64,000 bases of DNA from Tenebrio molitor (Eukaryota > Arthropoda > Insecta > Coleoptera > Tenebrionidae): assembly GCF_963966145.1 (NCBI RefSeq), contig NC_091050.1:1178001-1242000 (forward strand), read 5' to 3'. The notes beneath the pieces were generated by a model, which was given only the letters and a program-made list of their open reading frames with translations, was not told where the DNA came from and did not search any database. Below are positions 12,801 through 24,905 of this stretch, piece after piece. The position numbers and the translations under genes are program-made. The first letter of the stretch is position 1, and each line of letters starts with the position of its first letter.

Positions 12801-14492
12801 GTCCTTAGGTATTTGCTTCGAGAATAGGAATTGTTAAGTTATTCTGTTTTTAACGTAAAACATTGCAAAGAAAGAAAAAAAGAAAGATTTTCTTGGCTGT
12901 AATTTTAGGTTAGCTGTCAACATGCTCCAATTAATCTACGCTTTAAAAAATCACAAGAATTGACTGTTTCCAACGCCTTTCCAGCCATATAATTGTTACA
13001 GTTTGTCACAAAACTACTTCTGAAAACTGTCAACCCAGTTTCAACTCTTGAAAGACGGTTTTAAACCTTTGCAAGGTTTGACATGACCAACCAGACTATT
13101 TCCAGGTCCTGTTAGTTTTGATCGGAATCGTCACGCTCATAGCTTCCGTGAGTCCAAGTTCCCTCATCCTCACAGGAATATTCCTGGTCGTATTGATCCT
13201 CCTGAGACGATATTGTCTCCGGACTTCTCGAAGTTTGAAGAGATTGGACGCTTTGAGTAAATTGAAAAGCAATTTTTTTCCAAATGTCATCGCGTTCTTG
13301 CAGCCAGAAGTCCAGTGGTGGGCCATTTGAACGCAACGCTTGAAGGCCTGACCACCATACGAGCCTTCAAAGCCGAAGCCATCCTCAAGGATGAATTCGA
13401 CCGCCATCAAGACCTCTACACCTCAGCTTCGTACGTCCTCGTTTCCAGTATGCGAGCATTTGCATTTACGTTGGACACACTTTGCGGATTCTTGATAGGG
13501 TTTATAATCGCGCGATTTCTGATCATCGACAACGGTAAGTCTCTCCAAAGGATTGTCCTTAAGTCACTTCCTGTTTTGAAGATATCCTGGCGGGTCATGT
13601 TGGTCTGGCGATCACCCAAGCTCTGAACTTGACTGGCACTTTGCAATGGGGAATCAGACAATGGGCAGAGATAGAAAATCGAATGACTTCAGTCGAGAGA
13701 GTCCTCGAGTACACCGAAGTAAAACGAGAAAACCGACAAGGTTTGGAACTGGAAGACTGGCCAAAACGAGGCGAAGTTAAATACGAAAACGTCTTCCTAT
13801 CTTACACGAACTCGAGCGAAAATGTTTTGAAAAACATCAACTTCACAGTTCTTCCAAATGAGAAAATCGGAATAGTTGGAAGAACCGGAGCTGGGAAATC
13901 TTCAATCATCGCCACTCTCTTCCGGTTGTACGAAGTCGAAGGCAAAATCACCATAGACGGTGTAGATACCAAGACGCTATCGTTAGACTCGTTGAGAGCA
14001 AACATCTCCATAATCCCACAAGATCCAGTACTCTTCACCGGTACCATCCGCGACAACATCGACCCAACTCGACGATACACCGACGACGAGATCTGGAAAG
14101 CCATAGACACTGCCAATTTGAAGCCACTGGTACCGAGTCTCGACTTCGAGATCATCGAAAGCGGTTCCAACTTCAGCATCGGACAGCGACAGCTGATCTG
14201 TCTGGCGAGAGCTCTCATCCAGAAGAACAAGATCATCGTCTTGGACGAGGCCACAGCCAATATGGATCCAGAAACGGACCACTTGATCCACAAAACGATC
14301 AGAGACAATTTCGAAGGCTGCACGGTTTTCACCATCGCCCACAAACTACACTCCATTTTGCACAGCGATAAAGTCATGGTCATGGACAAAGGAGAGATCG
14401 TCGAGTACGACGCGCCAGAGAAGTTGCTCGAGAGGAAGGAAGGGAGCTTTTACAGGATGGCAACGAAAGCTGGACTGTCTGTGTCGAATTAA
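9844..14492 (+). CDS. ABCC (MRP4-like) exporter, gene B, nine exons
   Basis: Exons: 9844-9920, 9971-10204, 10256-10686, 10733-10889, 10940-12154, 12203-12539, 13106-13256, 13304-13534, 13582-14492; 3744 nt, 1247 aa. Exons 1-4 and 6-8 have exactly the lengths of gene A (77, 234, 431, 157, 337, 151, 231), so the gene model is well supported; exon 5 is eight codons longer in the acidic linker after NBD1, and exon 9 is two codons shorter. Motifs: NBD1 Walker A GPVGSGKT, LSKGQ, YLLDDSLAALD; NBD2 GRTGAGKS, FSIGQ, IIVLDEATANMD, AHKLH. Both ATP sites look functional. Intron 6 is 566 bp instead of about 50 because a repeat sits in it (12669-12985). An AATAAA lies about 50 bp past the stop. Role as for gene A; the tandem copies may differ in substrate or tissue. 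Confidence 0.93.
12669..12985. mobile_element. MITE copy in intron 6 of ABCC gene B
   Basis: The ends GCTGGGCTGGCGTTGGAAA and TTTCCAACGCCTTTCCAGC are inverted repeats. The interior matches copies at 48402-48774, 56976-57314 and, in part, 63939-64000, including the run around TGACACGAATGACATTTG. The copy at 48402 shows longer ends than this one. It enlarges the intron without touching the splice sites. Confidence 0.8.
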
Positions 14493-15190
14493 ATTGTATT
14501 GTGTTGTATTTTGTATTGACGAGGAAAGACCGAAGCAAAAATAAAATACATGAGTTACATTGAATTATAACAATTTAGGAGTAGGTTTAGACGACCCAGA
14601 TGTCGAGGAAAGCAAATTGTTTATTTCCGCTGGCGCCACTAAGTAATTGAAAAAGTACCTTTGATTCAAATTTAAATAGATCAGCAAGCTTACCTCCTAT
14701 TAACAGTAATTAGTGGGTCACTGACACAACTGAATGTCAAAAATATTTTCACTCAGACAACGTATCTTAATTAAATACAATTGCAAAATCTCGTTACGTC
14801 AAAAAGTAATAAAGATAAAGGTGTAAATATTATGAGACAAAAGAAATGTGACTGTTGGAAGGCCAGTTTTATTGACTCAAACATTCAAAATTTGTCAAAT
14901 GCACTAATAGAGCAATGATGGAATAATTTTCGAAAAATCGATGGTACCAGGATCAAGCTTGTTTTTAATCGATGTAAGAAACTTGATTTCTCTTTTAACA
15001 CTACCACTGTTTACTATTTATCACATTTCCAAAAAAACATATTTTTCATTAATCATTTTTATTACGATTTTATGTCGGTATTTATTTGTATTAATTTATC
15101 GCATTACGTATAACAATAACAGTTAGTATTGTATAACTAGGAAGTTGTCAACATTTTTATGTAGTTTTGAAGACAAGTTCAAAATGAAAC
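14493..15190. other. Intergenic spacer before ABCC gene C
   Basis: It contains an AATAAA (near 14540) for gene B. The rest is AT-rich with no gene or repeat that I recognise. Confidence 0.6.
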
Positions 15191-18100
15191 ATGAACCATC
15201 TACCAAAACGACAGAGAAAAACCCACCCCAAAGAGACGGTCAACGTACTTTCGAATGTATCATTTTTGTAAGTGATAATAAAAATTAATTGGGCAAAAAT
15301 TATTTTGAGATTGTTCTTGTAACGTGCAGTCCAAGTCCGTTCAATTGGACACATCTCTGGCAACTTGCTAGACCACGTCTAAACAATGCGTAATTTCTTT
15401 CATAAAAATTTTGCAATATTTCAGAACGTAGAACTCTCTACCTTTGGGGGTTGAAACCTTTTTTTTCTGTTCTGATTTCAAAGAAAATCACCACTTTGAT
15501 TATTTCTAGTTACGTCCTGAGACTGTTCAAAAAAGGTTACAAAAACGAATTTGAACAAGAAGATTTGTACGATGTACCAAGAGCTCTCAAATCAGAAAAA
15601 CTGGGAGCTGTTTTGGAACGCCAATGGAAAGAGCAAAAGAACCCCAAATTAATTCGTTTGCTGTGTAGCTCCTTTGGGATTTGTTATTTCAGCCTGGGCC
15701 TCATGAAGCTACTAGCAAATACGCTTTTTTTGTAAGTATTGAGCACACCCCAAATCTGGTCTCAAAATTTTTTTGCAGAATAATCCACCCTTACGCTTTA
15801 TCTAGACTGCTTTCTTATTTCTCACCAGGACAAGATCTCTCCAAAAATCACGCCTACTTCTACGCAACGCTTGTAACGGTCTTCAGCATCGCTCAGACCA
15901 TCTTCAGTCACAACTACTTCCTGTTTTTGACAGGACTCGGAATACGAATTCGCACGGCTTTGTGTTCGTTTCTTTACAGAAGACTGCTACAGATGAGTTC
16001 AAATCATTCGAGGAAAATTCCATTCGGAAGGATTGTCACGCTTTTGACAAAAGACGTCCAAACATTTGAATCTTTCGTCAAGTGCGGAAACGAGCTCTGG
16101 ATTGGGATTGTCAAACTTATGGCCAGTTCTTACATTCTTTACGACAAAACTGGACCATCTGGATTAGCTGGACTTGCAGTGTTTGCAATTGCAGTACCAT
16201 TGCACGGTAAAGACAGTTATATCGAGTCAAGCTAGTGTACAACGAATTTCTTTTCAGGATATCTTGGACAAAATATAATGTTGCTGAAGAAACGGATGTG
16301 TGAAGAAACTGATGAAAGACTCCAAACGACACACGAGGCGTTGTCAGCTATCAAAAGTGTAAAAATGAACACTTGGGAAGGTTACATTTGTTCTAAAGTT
16401 TCTAAGGCTAGGAAGTAAGTGTAACGTGATCTAGAGGTGTTGTCTAAAATGGTGAATTTGCAGAAAAGAAGTACAAACAATATTTGAAATCCAGATTTTG
16501 ACATTTATCGGATTGACCATTGGTGGTCTTACATCAAGAGCAGCAGTCCACGTCTTGATTATGACTCATGTTTGGCTCGCAAATGATACCACAGCAGAAA
16601 CCATATTCTTCTCCTTAAACTGCTACTATTTGTTGTCAGACAGTTTGGCAACTCTTCTACCTTTAGCTGTTTACAAAGCATCAGAACTAGTCGCTGCTAT
16701 TAAGAGACTCGAAGAATTCGTGGAAGATCCACATCGAGAACAAGAAATTTCTACCAAATCCTGCTCAACTTCAAAAATATCTTTATTTGGTGACAACAAG
16801 AAAAATGAGAAACTTGAAAACGGACTGACTGTGGTAACAGGTCCCATTGGTAGTGGTAAAACGTTGCTTTTAAAAACAACACTAGAAAATCTTCACCAAG
16901 AAGACAGGAATCTGGTACAAAAAAGTGTGTCTTATGTACCGCAAGATCCGTGGTGCTTTCCTTCTACTGTTCGCCAAAATATTCTTTTTGGAAATAAGTA
17001 TGAAGAAAAACGTTATCGAACAGTTCTCGAAGTGTGTGATTTGTTGCACGATCTAGAATTGATGGAAAATGGCGACTTGACTGTAATTCAAAATGGTGGA
17101 TTCAACTTAAGTAAAGATCAACAAGTCAAGATTAATCTAGCTCGTGGTGTTTACAAGAAAAGTGATATTTACTTGATAGACGACTGTTTATCGTGTCTCG
17201 ACATTCAAATGAGTGATTTTATCTTCAGCGAATGTGTTTTGAACTTTTTGAAAGACAAAACAGTGGTCTTGGTGTCCCATAACTGGAAGTACCTTGAACG
17301 AAGTAACAAAGTGGTGAATGTGAATAATGGTAGTACTGTAGATATGGTAAATACGTATAAATTTAAGAACGGAGATGACACTAATGGTGATAAAATGTTC
17401 CCTGGAAAATTAGCGAAGACGAAGAAAAAGTCTACAGATGTAGAATCAAAATTACTATTGGAAAACACTACCGACACAGATGTTTACCATGAAGTAAAGA
17501 AATCAGGAGAAGTGGATGTCAGAATTTATCAAGAGTATTTGAAACTAGCTGGAGGTTTGACGTTATTTTTGATAGTATTTTGCGTTTTTGTACTGACTCA
17601 AATAGTGACGACTTCCACCGATGACTTGGTAACGTCATGGTAAGTTAGTACATGGGGGAGTAGCATTGAGTGGAAAGTAATTTATTCAAGGGTCAATTTG
17701 GAAGTCTTCGCCACGCAAACAAATGCGACATTACTTGAAAGACTGGAAAGAAGACGGGAAGTGGTACCTTCGTTCTATACTCTGATGACGCTCTTGGAAG
17801 TGGTGACTTCTTTGGCAAAATATTGTGCTATTTTTCTCCTAAGCAGAAAAATCTCAACCGAGCTGCACCGCAAACTCATCACTAATATTGTCAGAGCTCC
17901 CATGACATTTTTTCACACAAATTTGATCGGAAATATTTTGAACCGATTATCTGAAGACCTTGTCACAATCGATGAAGTGGTACCACTCGTGATTACCAAC
18001 TTGTTTCAAGTAATTTTTCCAAATAGTATTAAACCAATCTGAATTGTATATTTTAGAATTTTCTGAAATTCGTAGAGATAATCACACTGACAGCGCACAT

Positions 18101-19276
18101 AAATCCTCTTCTGCTAGTACCGACGTCCTTTCTAGCAACACTCTTGATTTTCTTTCGAGGATGGTGTCTTCACACTGGACGAAGCCTGAAAAGACTAGCT
18201 GCTGGCAGTAAGTCTTCGATTCACGTACTTTTGTCCAAAATTAAATCCGATTTGCAGCCAGAAGTCCTGTGATTGGTCACATGAAAGACACCCTGGAAGC
18301 GATGACAACAATCAAGGCCTTCCACGCGGAAACAAGACTGAAAGATGAATTTAATGACCATCTGGATGTAAACACTTCTGCGTGTTACATTCTCCAGTGC
18401 ACCACGACAGGTTTTGGCTTCTTTGTAGAGATAATTTGCAATCTATATGTTGGAATCGTGATCGTGGTACTGTTAACAGTTCACGATCCGGTCAATCCCA
18501 AAAGTAATTTGTTTGAAGATGTTGGTTTTGTCATAACTCACACGTTCTTACTGATTCAACTTCTACAGCGAGTACTCTACCAATGGACAGAAGTAGAAAC
18601 TCAGATTACTGCTTTAGAAAGAATTTTTGAATATGTTGACGTTGAAAGTGAAAGCCAAGTTGGGAAAACGTTCGAAAATTGGCCCAAATTTGGAGAAATG
18701 GAACTGGAGAATAATTCAGAAGACAAATTTTTTGTTGGTCTTGTCAAGGCGCACGAAAAGATTGGAATCTCTGGAACAAGTGAATCTTCCAAATCACTCA
18801 TAATTTCAAGATTGCTCAGATTGTACCCATCCCACGATACAACCATTATCGATGGTGTCGACATAAAAGCGCTCTCTTTAAACTCGCTCAGATCTAAAAT
18901 TTCTGTACTTTCTCAAGATCCACTTGTTCTCAGTGGTACAATAAGAGACAATATCGATCCAAATGGAAAACATACAGATGAGGAAATCTGGAGGGTTATT
19001 GAAGTTGTGGGTTTGAAATCAGTCATTTTTGACTTGGATTCTGTGGTACTTGCCGGAGGTTCAAATTTTAGTCAAGGTCAAAAACAGTTGCTGTGTTTAG
19101 CGAGAGCTCTAGCTCTTGGTAATAAAATCGTAATTGTGGATAATATTACGGCACAGTTAGATTCACAAACAAGATGTCTGGTTCGTGATGTTATAAAAAC
19201 TAGTTTTAGTTTTTGTACTTGTATCATATTTGATCAACACCTGTGTTCAACTTTGAGATGTGATAGAAATATATGA
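15191..19276 (+). CDS. ABCC transporter, gene C, degenerate NBD2 and truncated end (possible pseudogene)
   Basis: Exons: 15191-15267 (77 nt, same length as in A and B), 15510-15731, 15779-16206, 16258-16414, 16464-17639, 17691-18009, 18057-18207, 18258-19276; 3549 nt, an unbroken 1182-aa frame. I chose the second of two ATGs (15191, not 15184) because only it gives the conserved first-exon length and phase. The last intron of A and B is absent. NBD1 keeps Walker A GPIGSGKT but the signature is LSKDQ instead of LSKGQ. NBD2 is badly changed: Walker A reads GTSESSKS, the catalytic Glu after Walker B is Asn (VIVDNITAQLD), and the frame stops at the H-loop region (FDQHLCSTLRCDRN), losing about 45 residues. 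FSQGQ and the Q-loop remain. An intact frame with lost catalytic residues suggests either a recent pseudogene or a non-hydrolytic derivative. Confidence 0.8.
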
Positions 19277-19394
19277 AAAACATGTAGTTTTTTGATGATC
19301 GTTTTTATTCACCTAGAAATTATTTCAAAGGCCAAGTACCAAAAAATCAGAAGGGTCCTGGGTTCAATTTAACGCGTAATTTACAGCAAAAGTA

Positions 19395-19635
19395 TCGTGT
19401 GTTCCACAAAAAACTCACTCGCAGCAAGCCATGATAAAAGCGAAGTATGTCTTAGTACCAGATGTGAAATGAACTACTAAAGTAAATTTATAGGTTATCT
19501 GTCACAACTCACAATATGATGAAAATTTGTAAGTAACAAATGCACTAATTCCAGTGATCCTAAAATCGACATGACCAGTCTGTCTATCTCTATAGTCATG
19601 GCTTACTGCGAGTGAGTTTTTATTGGAACACACGA
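19395..19635. mobile_element. TA-flanked MITE with ~40-bp terminal inverted repeats
   Basis: The left arm TCGTGTGTTCC, running through the ACTCACTCGCAG block, is mirrored at the right end (CTGCGAGTGAGT to GGAACACACGA). TA dinucleotides lie at both borders (19393-19394 and 19636-19637). The arms differ at only a few positions. There is no coding sequence. It sits between the end of ABCC gene C and the orphan ABCC tail. Confidence 0.82.
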
Positions 19636-19730
19636 TATATTTTTATTGTCAAACAATGAAAAAGGGGGATGGGTGGTGACAACCTGTCCGGAAACCGGGA
19701 GAATGAAACTTTTGAGTAAAGTTTAACAAA

Positions 19731-19913
19731 ATGATACCTATTTATTCAACAAGCCTTAAACTCACAATACAAATTTTGATAACACACAAGCTAGATTTTA
19801 TCAAAGATTGTGACAAGATAATGGTGTTGGACAAAGGTAGCATTGTGGAATTTGACAGTCGGCAAGTGTTGCTAGACAAGGATATGCTTCACAAGATGTA
19901 TACGTTTCAATAA
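19731..19913 (+). pseudogene. Orphan ABCC C-terminal fragment
   Basis: The frame encodes ITHKLDFIKDCDKIMVLDKG and a short tail to the TAA at 19911-19913. This matches the NBD2 H-loop to C-terminus of genes A and B (AHKLHSI..DKVIVMDKG). It overlaps in homology with the last residues of gene C (DQHLCSTLRCD), so it is a second copy of that segment rather than its simple continuation. Only about 45 residues are homologous, and no acceptor site lies in a place that would join it cleanly to gene C. It is most likely the remnant of a deleted tandem copy; use as an alternative last exon of gene C is less likely. Confidence 0.7.
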
Positions 19914-20237
19914 ATGTAAAAGAAAACACAAAACACAAGTGTATTGTTTTATTGGATCTTCTCAAGTAACTTTTAATTTTTACATGGTATGAGAATTATC
20001 CTTTGGTCAATAATTTTCTTAGCATGTAAAAGAACTGGTGCAGCCTATCAACTAAGTTGTCTTCATTAATAGAGCCGTCCATAAAAACCATGATGTAGGC
20101 AGTACTTACGACAAAATTATAAATTAAATTATTACACCAATAAAACACTACTTAGATCTCTCCATTTACACCATCAGAATTAACCCAACGCATGTGTACA
20201 CATCACGTCGTAATAAAACCTGCAATAAATAATACAA

Positions 20238-20337
20238 GATGAATGGTGAAAAGATTAAAGTGACACTAAATGCAATTGAATAGAACTGTTAAGTCAGCGT
20301 GAAAGTGTGGTGTTGTATTTTGTTCAAATAAGTATTT
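20238..20337 (+). promoter_or_regulatory. Upstream block shared by SLC17 genes D and E
   Basis: This stretch (GATGAATGG, then ATTAAAGTGACAC, then a TGTTCAA-like end) recurs upstream of gene E at 23191-23286. Flanking sequence is much less alike. It may be a retained promoter or 5' UTR segment from the duplication; function is inference only. A transposon (20367-20642) lies between this block and the start codon of gene D. Confidence 0.4.
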
Positions 20338-20366
20338 AATTTCATATGTTTAATATGTACTTATTA

Positions 20367-20642
20367 TACAGGGTGTTATTGAAAGTTGTACAGATATTTT
20401 AACCACGAGCTACTGGCTTCATGTAGAACTCGGAAAAAATATCTAAAAAATTCTATGTCAAAAAATAAAATGACATTTATTTTTTGAGCTACAATTTTTT
20501 TAAATTGGTTTTAGTTTTCTACGTTGTCCTACAACCTCGTAGGTAAAATTTAGGCACATTTGAAAAATACACCCTGTATATCATGTTTTATAAAATGTAC
20601 TCATGGTTAAAATATCTGTATAACTTTCGATAACACTCTGTA
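20367..20642. mobile_element. Deletion derivative of a palindromic foldback element
   Basis: It begins TACAGGGTGTTATTGAAAG and ends in a mirrored copy of that end (CTTTCGATAACACTCTGTA); TA lies at both borders. In its middle an internal end reads CACCCTGTATATCATG. Comparison with the larger palindrome at 46566-47078 shows this copy has lost most of its second arm. Confidence 0.72.
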
Positions 20643-20779
20643 TATAAACGCTGAGGAAACAATGTTGTTGTCTCAGAAGTGGGTATAGATATGTAATTAT
20701 GTATATCCAAGTTCTGGACTTCAAAGGAAGACCCCGTTGACACTGCTTATTAGGCAAAATCGTTTTCCATTTAGAAATT

Positions 20780-22272
20780 ATGGCCGAAAAATCAGGTAAG
20801 AATCACATCTGTTCTCTGTTGTTTAAATGTCAGTTCAAATTGCTTTGCTTCAGAAATTGTAACATGTCAGCGAGTCTTAGCACTCATGGTCCTCTTGGGC
20901 TTCATGATCCATCACATGCTTCGCGTGAACATATCAATAGCCATAATCGAGATGGTCAACCGAAACAACACCACGTCGACAACAGACGCACCCCGTTACA
21001 ACTGGGACGAAGAAGAGAAGAACAACGTATTGGGTTACTTCTTCTGGGGCTACGTCCTCACCCAAATCCCAGGCGGACGACTGTCGGAAATATTCGGAAC
21101 AAAAATAATGATCGGTATTGGCATCTTGACCGCCAGTCTCTTAACCATCTTGACACCCGCCGCCAGCTACATGGACTACTACTGCCTCATCTTTGCCAGA
21201 TTCGCACTAGGTATCGCACTGGGATTACAATGGCCCTCGATGCCGCCGATGGCCACCAAGTGGGTGCCTCCCACAGATATGTCAAAATTTTTGTCGCACC
21301 TGACGGCTAGTTCTTTGGGAGTGGCGATCACTCTACCCATGTGCGGATACCTCATAGATTCCTGGGGTTGGCCGAGCGTTTTTTACGTCACGGGTACCAT
21401 AGCATTGACGTGGACAATATGTTGGTTTTATTTAATTTACGACTCACCCGAGCAACACCCGAGAATTAGTGAAAACGAGAAACTGAAATTGAGACGCGAG
21501 ATCAAAACAGATATGCCTTCGACAAAAAAGAAGAGTACTCCTTGGACCAAAATACTAACTTCTGGTCCTGTATGGGCCATCATTGTGGCCAACACTTGTG
21601 CTTCTTTTACATTTTTCATTGCTTTCATGCAACTACCCACCTATATGAGTCACGTTCTGCATTTCAGCATTAAAGCAAATGGATGGTTTTCTAGTCTGCC
21701 ATATTTTGGTACGTTTTTGTTTTTGTTTAACTGTAGATATCTTGAAATTTTTGTTTTCAGTGAGATACTGTACATCTGTGATTTCTTCGTGTGTTGCTGA
21801 TGGCATAAAAAAAAGTGAAAGACTTTCAACGACAGCCATACGAAAAACGTTTTGCTCTATTTTATTCTTTGGGACATTTATACTGTTCGCCATGCAAGCT
21901 TTCTGGGGCTACAACAGTATTGTTTCGGTGACGGTTTTCACCAGTTCTCTAGGTCTGATGGGTTTGGCCACGCCCGGAATACACGCAAACTCTGTGGATA
22001 TAGCTCCGGCATACTCCGGCACCGTTTATGGCATTAGTCAGGTACCTGCTGCTTTAGCTGGTTACGCCCTAACAAAAATCGTTGCTGTCATCACCAAAGA
22101 CGAACAAAGTTTTCAACAGTGGACCTACGTATTTTGGATCGTGGCGGGAGTCAATCAATTCGCTTTCTTATTTTGTCTCATCTTCATATCTGGAAACGAA
22201 CAAAGCTGGAATCACAAGACAGACGACGCAGAAATGGAAAAATTACAAAATGGTGGATCTAAAGAATGTTAA
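20780..22272 (+). CDS. SLC17-type anion/phosphate cotransporter, gene D
   Basis: Exons 20780-20795 (16 nt, MAEKS plus one base), 20854-21708 and 21761-22272; 1383 nt, 460 aa. The tiny first exon is supported by equal 16-nt exons with the same phase in genes E, K and L. Major facilitator superfamily, SLC17 (sialin / inorganic phosphate cotransporter) family: the N-terminal LGFMIHHMLRVNISIAI, loop GGRLSE, the PGGRLSE..GTK segment, ARFALGIALGLQWPSMPPMA and the YDSPEQHPRIS loop are characteristic. About 12 membrane helices are expected. Such proteins move organic or inorganic anions with Na+ or H+ across the plasma membrane or lysosome; the substrate cannot be assigned. Gene E is a close tandem paralog with identical exon 2 length (855 nt). 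Confidence 0.92.
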
Positions 22273-23418
22273 CTTTTCAGTTGCTAGGTTAGCGATAGGG
22301 AATTTTAGATAACACTAAGTCCAGACGCAGTTGGCAACTCTCGGAGGCGCCATTTTGGCAGAAACGTCACGCTGACATAACGACTGGCGCAAACGTTTTT
22401 CGACGTAAACTGTGTGCGCATATCTATTAAATTGAGTTTTGGTGCGAAATTTCAGGATTGAAAAAGAAAATGCCGCGTCGTCTTCTCAAAGTTGTGGCCA
22501 AAACTATAAAACATTTTTTTGAACTTCATGTTTCTTGGTGTCTAATTAGTTTTTATAAAATATTTGTATTAATCAATTAATTGAAAGGTTTGATTACCTT
22601 CAGCAATTCCCAGGTATTTTTCACGTTTCTCTTATGACTCATTACCTTCATTCTTACATGAAGTGATTTTAAGGTTTTGACATTGAATAATCTGTACCTG
22701 GACATAACCCCACTTTTCAACAGACGTGATCACAGAATCAAACAGACGTTTTTAGTTTCTCCTACTACAAATATTAATTTCCGTTATTAATATTAATAAA
22801 TACATTGAGATCTTGCTTTACCACCATAGTCAAGTTTTGACAATTTTGACATTTTCACATCACATTCACACCACACAAAAATTTAGTTTAAAAAAAGTGA
22901 ATAAATAATATATCTACCTAGATAAATACAAAAAAAAAGGTTGCAGATCATTCACAACACAAACTGTGACAAATATGCTTCACTTGCTCTTTCAGTGTGT
23001 CGAAAAAACAAGACACTTGACAATAAAAAAAAAATCTCATGTAGCGCTTTAAACATTAAGCAATTACAAGTAAATCGGCGTTTTCAGAAGATACAACAAA
23101 AATAAGATCTCTGTTTTTTCACAAACAGAATTAACTTGTAAGACATTAGCATACATTAGCGACGTCATAATAGAATTTATAACAATAGGAGATGAATGGC
23201 GCAGACATTAAAGTGACACCAATAAAATTGAATACAGTAGCAGCTTAGACAGCACAAATGTTTGGTGTTCAATTTTGTTGAAATTATTATTGAAGGCATT
23301 ATAATTTCAATGTAAAGAGAATTGTCGTTCATGCAGATGCATTTAAACAAAGTTGCGAGAAAATCTATGCCAACAGAATTACGATTTAATATGCGAAGAG
23401 GTCTTTCCATTACAGATT
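22273..23418. other. Intergenic spacer between SLC17 genes D and E
   Basis: AT-rich, with no gene, RNA or clear transposon seen. Its distal part holds the block shared with the upstream region of gene D (23191-23286). Confidence 0.6.
23191..23286 (+). promoter_or_regulatory. Upstream block shared by SLC17 genes E and D
   Basis: Homologous to 20238-20337: GATGAATGG, ATTAAAGTGACAC and a GGTGTTCAATTTTGTT-like end. Here it lies about 130 bp from the start codon with no transposon between. Regulatory function is inferred from conservation only. Confidence 0.4.
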
Positions 23419-24905
23419 ATGTCAGGAAAATCAGGTAAACAGGCGTGTGCGATTGAAATTTGTCAGCTTGAACCATTACTTTCTAGAATGTTTAACATGT
23501 CAACGAGTCTTAGGACTGATGGTCCTTTTGGGCTTCATGGTCCATCACATGCTGCGAGTAAACATATCAATAGCTATCGTCGAAATGGTCACCAGAAACA
23601 ACACTACATCCACAACTGAAGTACCCCGCTACAACTGGGACGAAGAACAGAAGAACAACGTTTTGGGTTACTTCTTCTGGGGCTACGTCCTCACCCAAAT
23701 CCCCGGTGGCCGTCTGTCGGAAATATTCGGAGCAAAGAGAGTGATCGGAATTGGAATCTTGACCGCCAGTCTGTTAACAATCTTGACTCCCGCCGCCGGC
23801 TATCTGAACTACTACTGCCTCCTCGTTGCCAGATTCGCTCTAGGTTTCGCGATGGGAATACACTGGCCCTCGGCGCCGCCCATGGCCACCAAGTGGGTGT
23901 CACCGGCAGATACGTCAAAATTTTTGTCGCATATGACCGCTAGTTCTTTGGGGGTGGCGATAACGCTACCCGTGTGCGGATATTTGATAGACTACTGGGG
24001 TTGGCCGAGCGTTTTTTACGTAACGGGTACCATAGCATTGACGTGGACAATCTGTTGGTTTTATTTGGTTTACGACTCACCAGAGCAACACCCGAGAATT
24101 AGTGAAGACGAGAAACTGAAGTTAAGACACGAGGTGAAAAGAGATGTATCTTCGGGAAAAAAGAAGAGTACTCCTTGGAAGAAAATACTTACTTCTGGTC
24201 CTGTATGGGCGATCATTGTGGCCAACACTTGCGCCTCGTTTACATTTTTTATTGCGTTTACGCAACTACCAACCTACATGAATCACGTGCTACATTTTGA
24301 CATCAAAGAAAATGGGTGGTTGTCTAGTCTGCCATATTTTGGTATGTTTCCGTTTTTCTTTAACTTTGTCTTGAATTGCTATGTTTCTAGTGAGATATTT
24401 TACATCTGTGGTTTCTTCGTGTGTTGCTGACGTAATCAAAAAGAATGAAAAACTTTCAACAACTTCCATACGGAAAATTTTCTGCTGTAGTTTATTCTTC
24501 GGGACATTTGTGTTGTTCACTATACAAGTTTTCTGGGGCTATAACAGTATAGTTTCCGTAGCGGTTTTCACAGGTTCTCTGGGCCTAATGGGTTTGGCCA
24601 CGCCTGGAATATACGCAAATTGTGTGGACGTAGCTCCAGAATTCTCCGGAACTGTTTACGGTGTTAGTCAAGTACCTGCCAGTTTATCTGGTTACGCCAT
24701 CACAAAAATTGTTGCGCTCATCACCAAAGAGGAACAAAGCTTTCAACAGTGGACCTATGTATTTTGGATTTTGGCAGGAACCAATCTATTCGGTTTCTTA
24801 TTTTGTCTCATCTTTACATCTGGAGACGAACAAAGTTGGAGTCTCAAGAAAGATAACGCAGAAATGGAAAAATTACAAAATGATGGATCTAAGGAGACTC
24901 CATAA
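23419..24905 (+). CDS. SLC17-type anion/phosphate cotransporter, gene E
   Basis: Exons 23419-23434 (MSGKS plus one base), 23487-24341 and 24391-24905; 1386 nt, 461 aa. It is a close paralog of gene D throughout (LGFMVHHMLRVNISIAI, GYFFWGYVLTQIPGGRLSE, YDSPEQHPRIS). Differences cluster in the helix with ARFALGFAMGIHWPSAPPMA (D: ALGIALGLQWPSMPPMA), where a charged His replaces Gln in a family signature, and in the cytoplasmic loop near residues 225-245. An AATAAA is at 24944-24949. The two genes probably arose from one duplication and have begun to differ; the substrate is unknown. Confidence 0.92.

Noticed and set aside
13802..14389. 195-codon open frame on the minus strand
   Set aside because: Lies antisense to the conserved NBD2 exon of ABCC gene B; similar shadows occur at every paralog.
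15184..15186. Upstream ATG as start of ABCC gene C
   Set aside because: It puts exon 1 in the wrong phase for exon 2; the ATG at 15191 gives the conserved 77-nt exon and a matching peptide.
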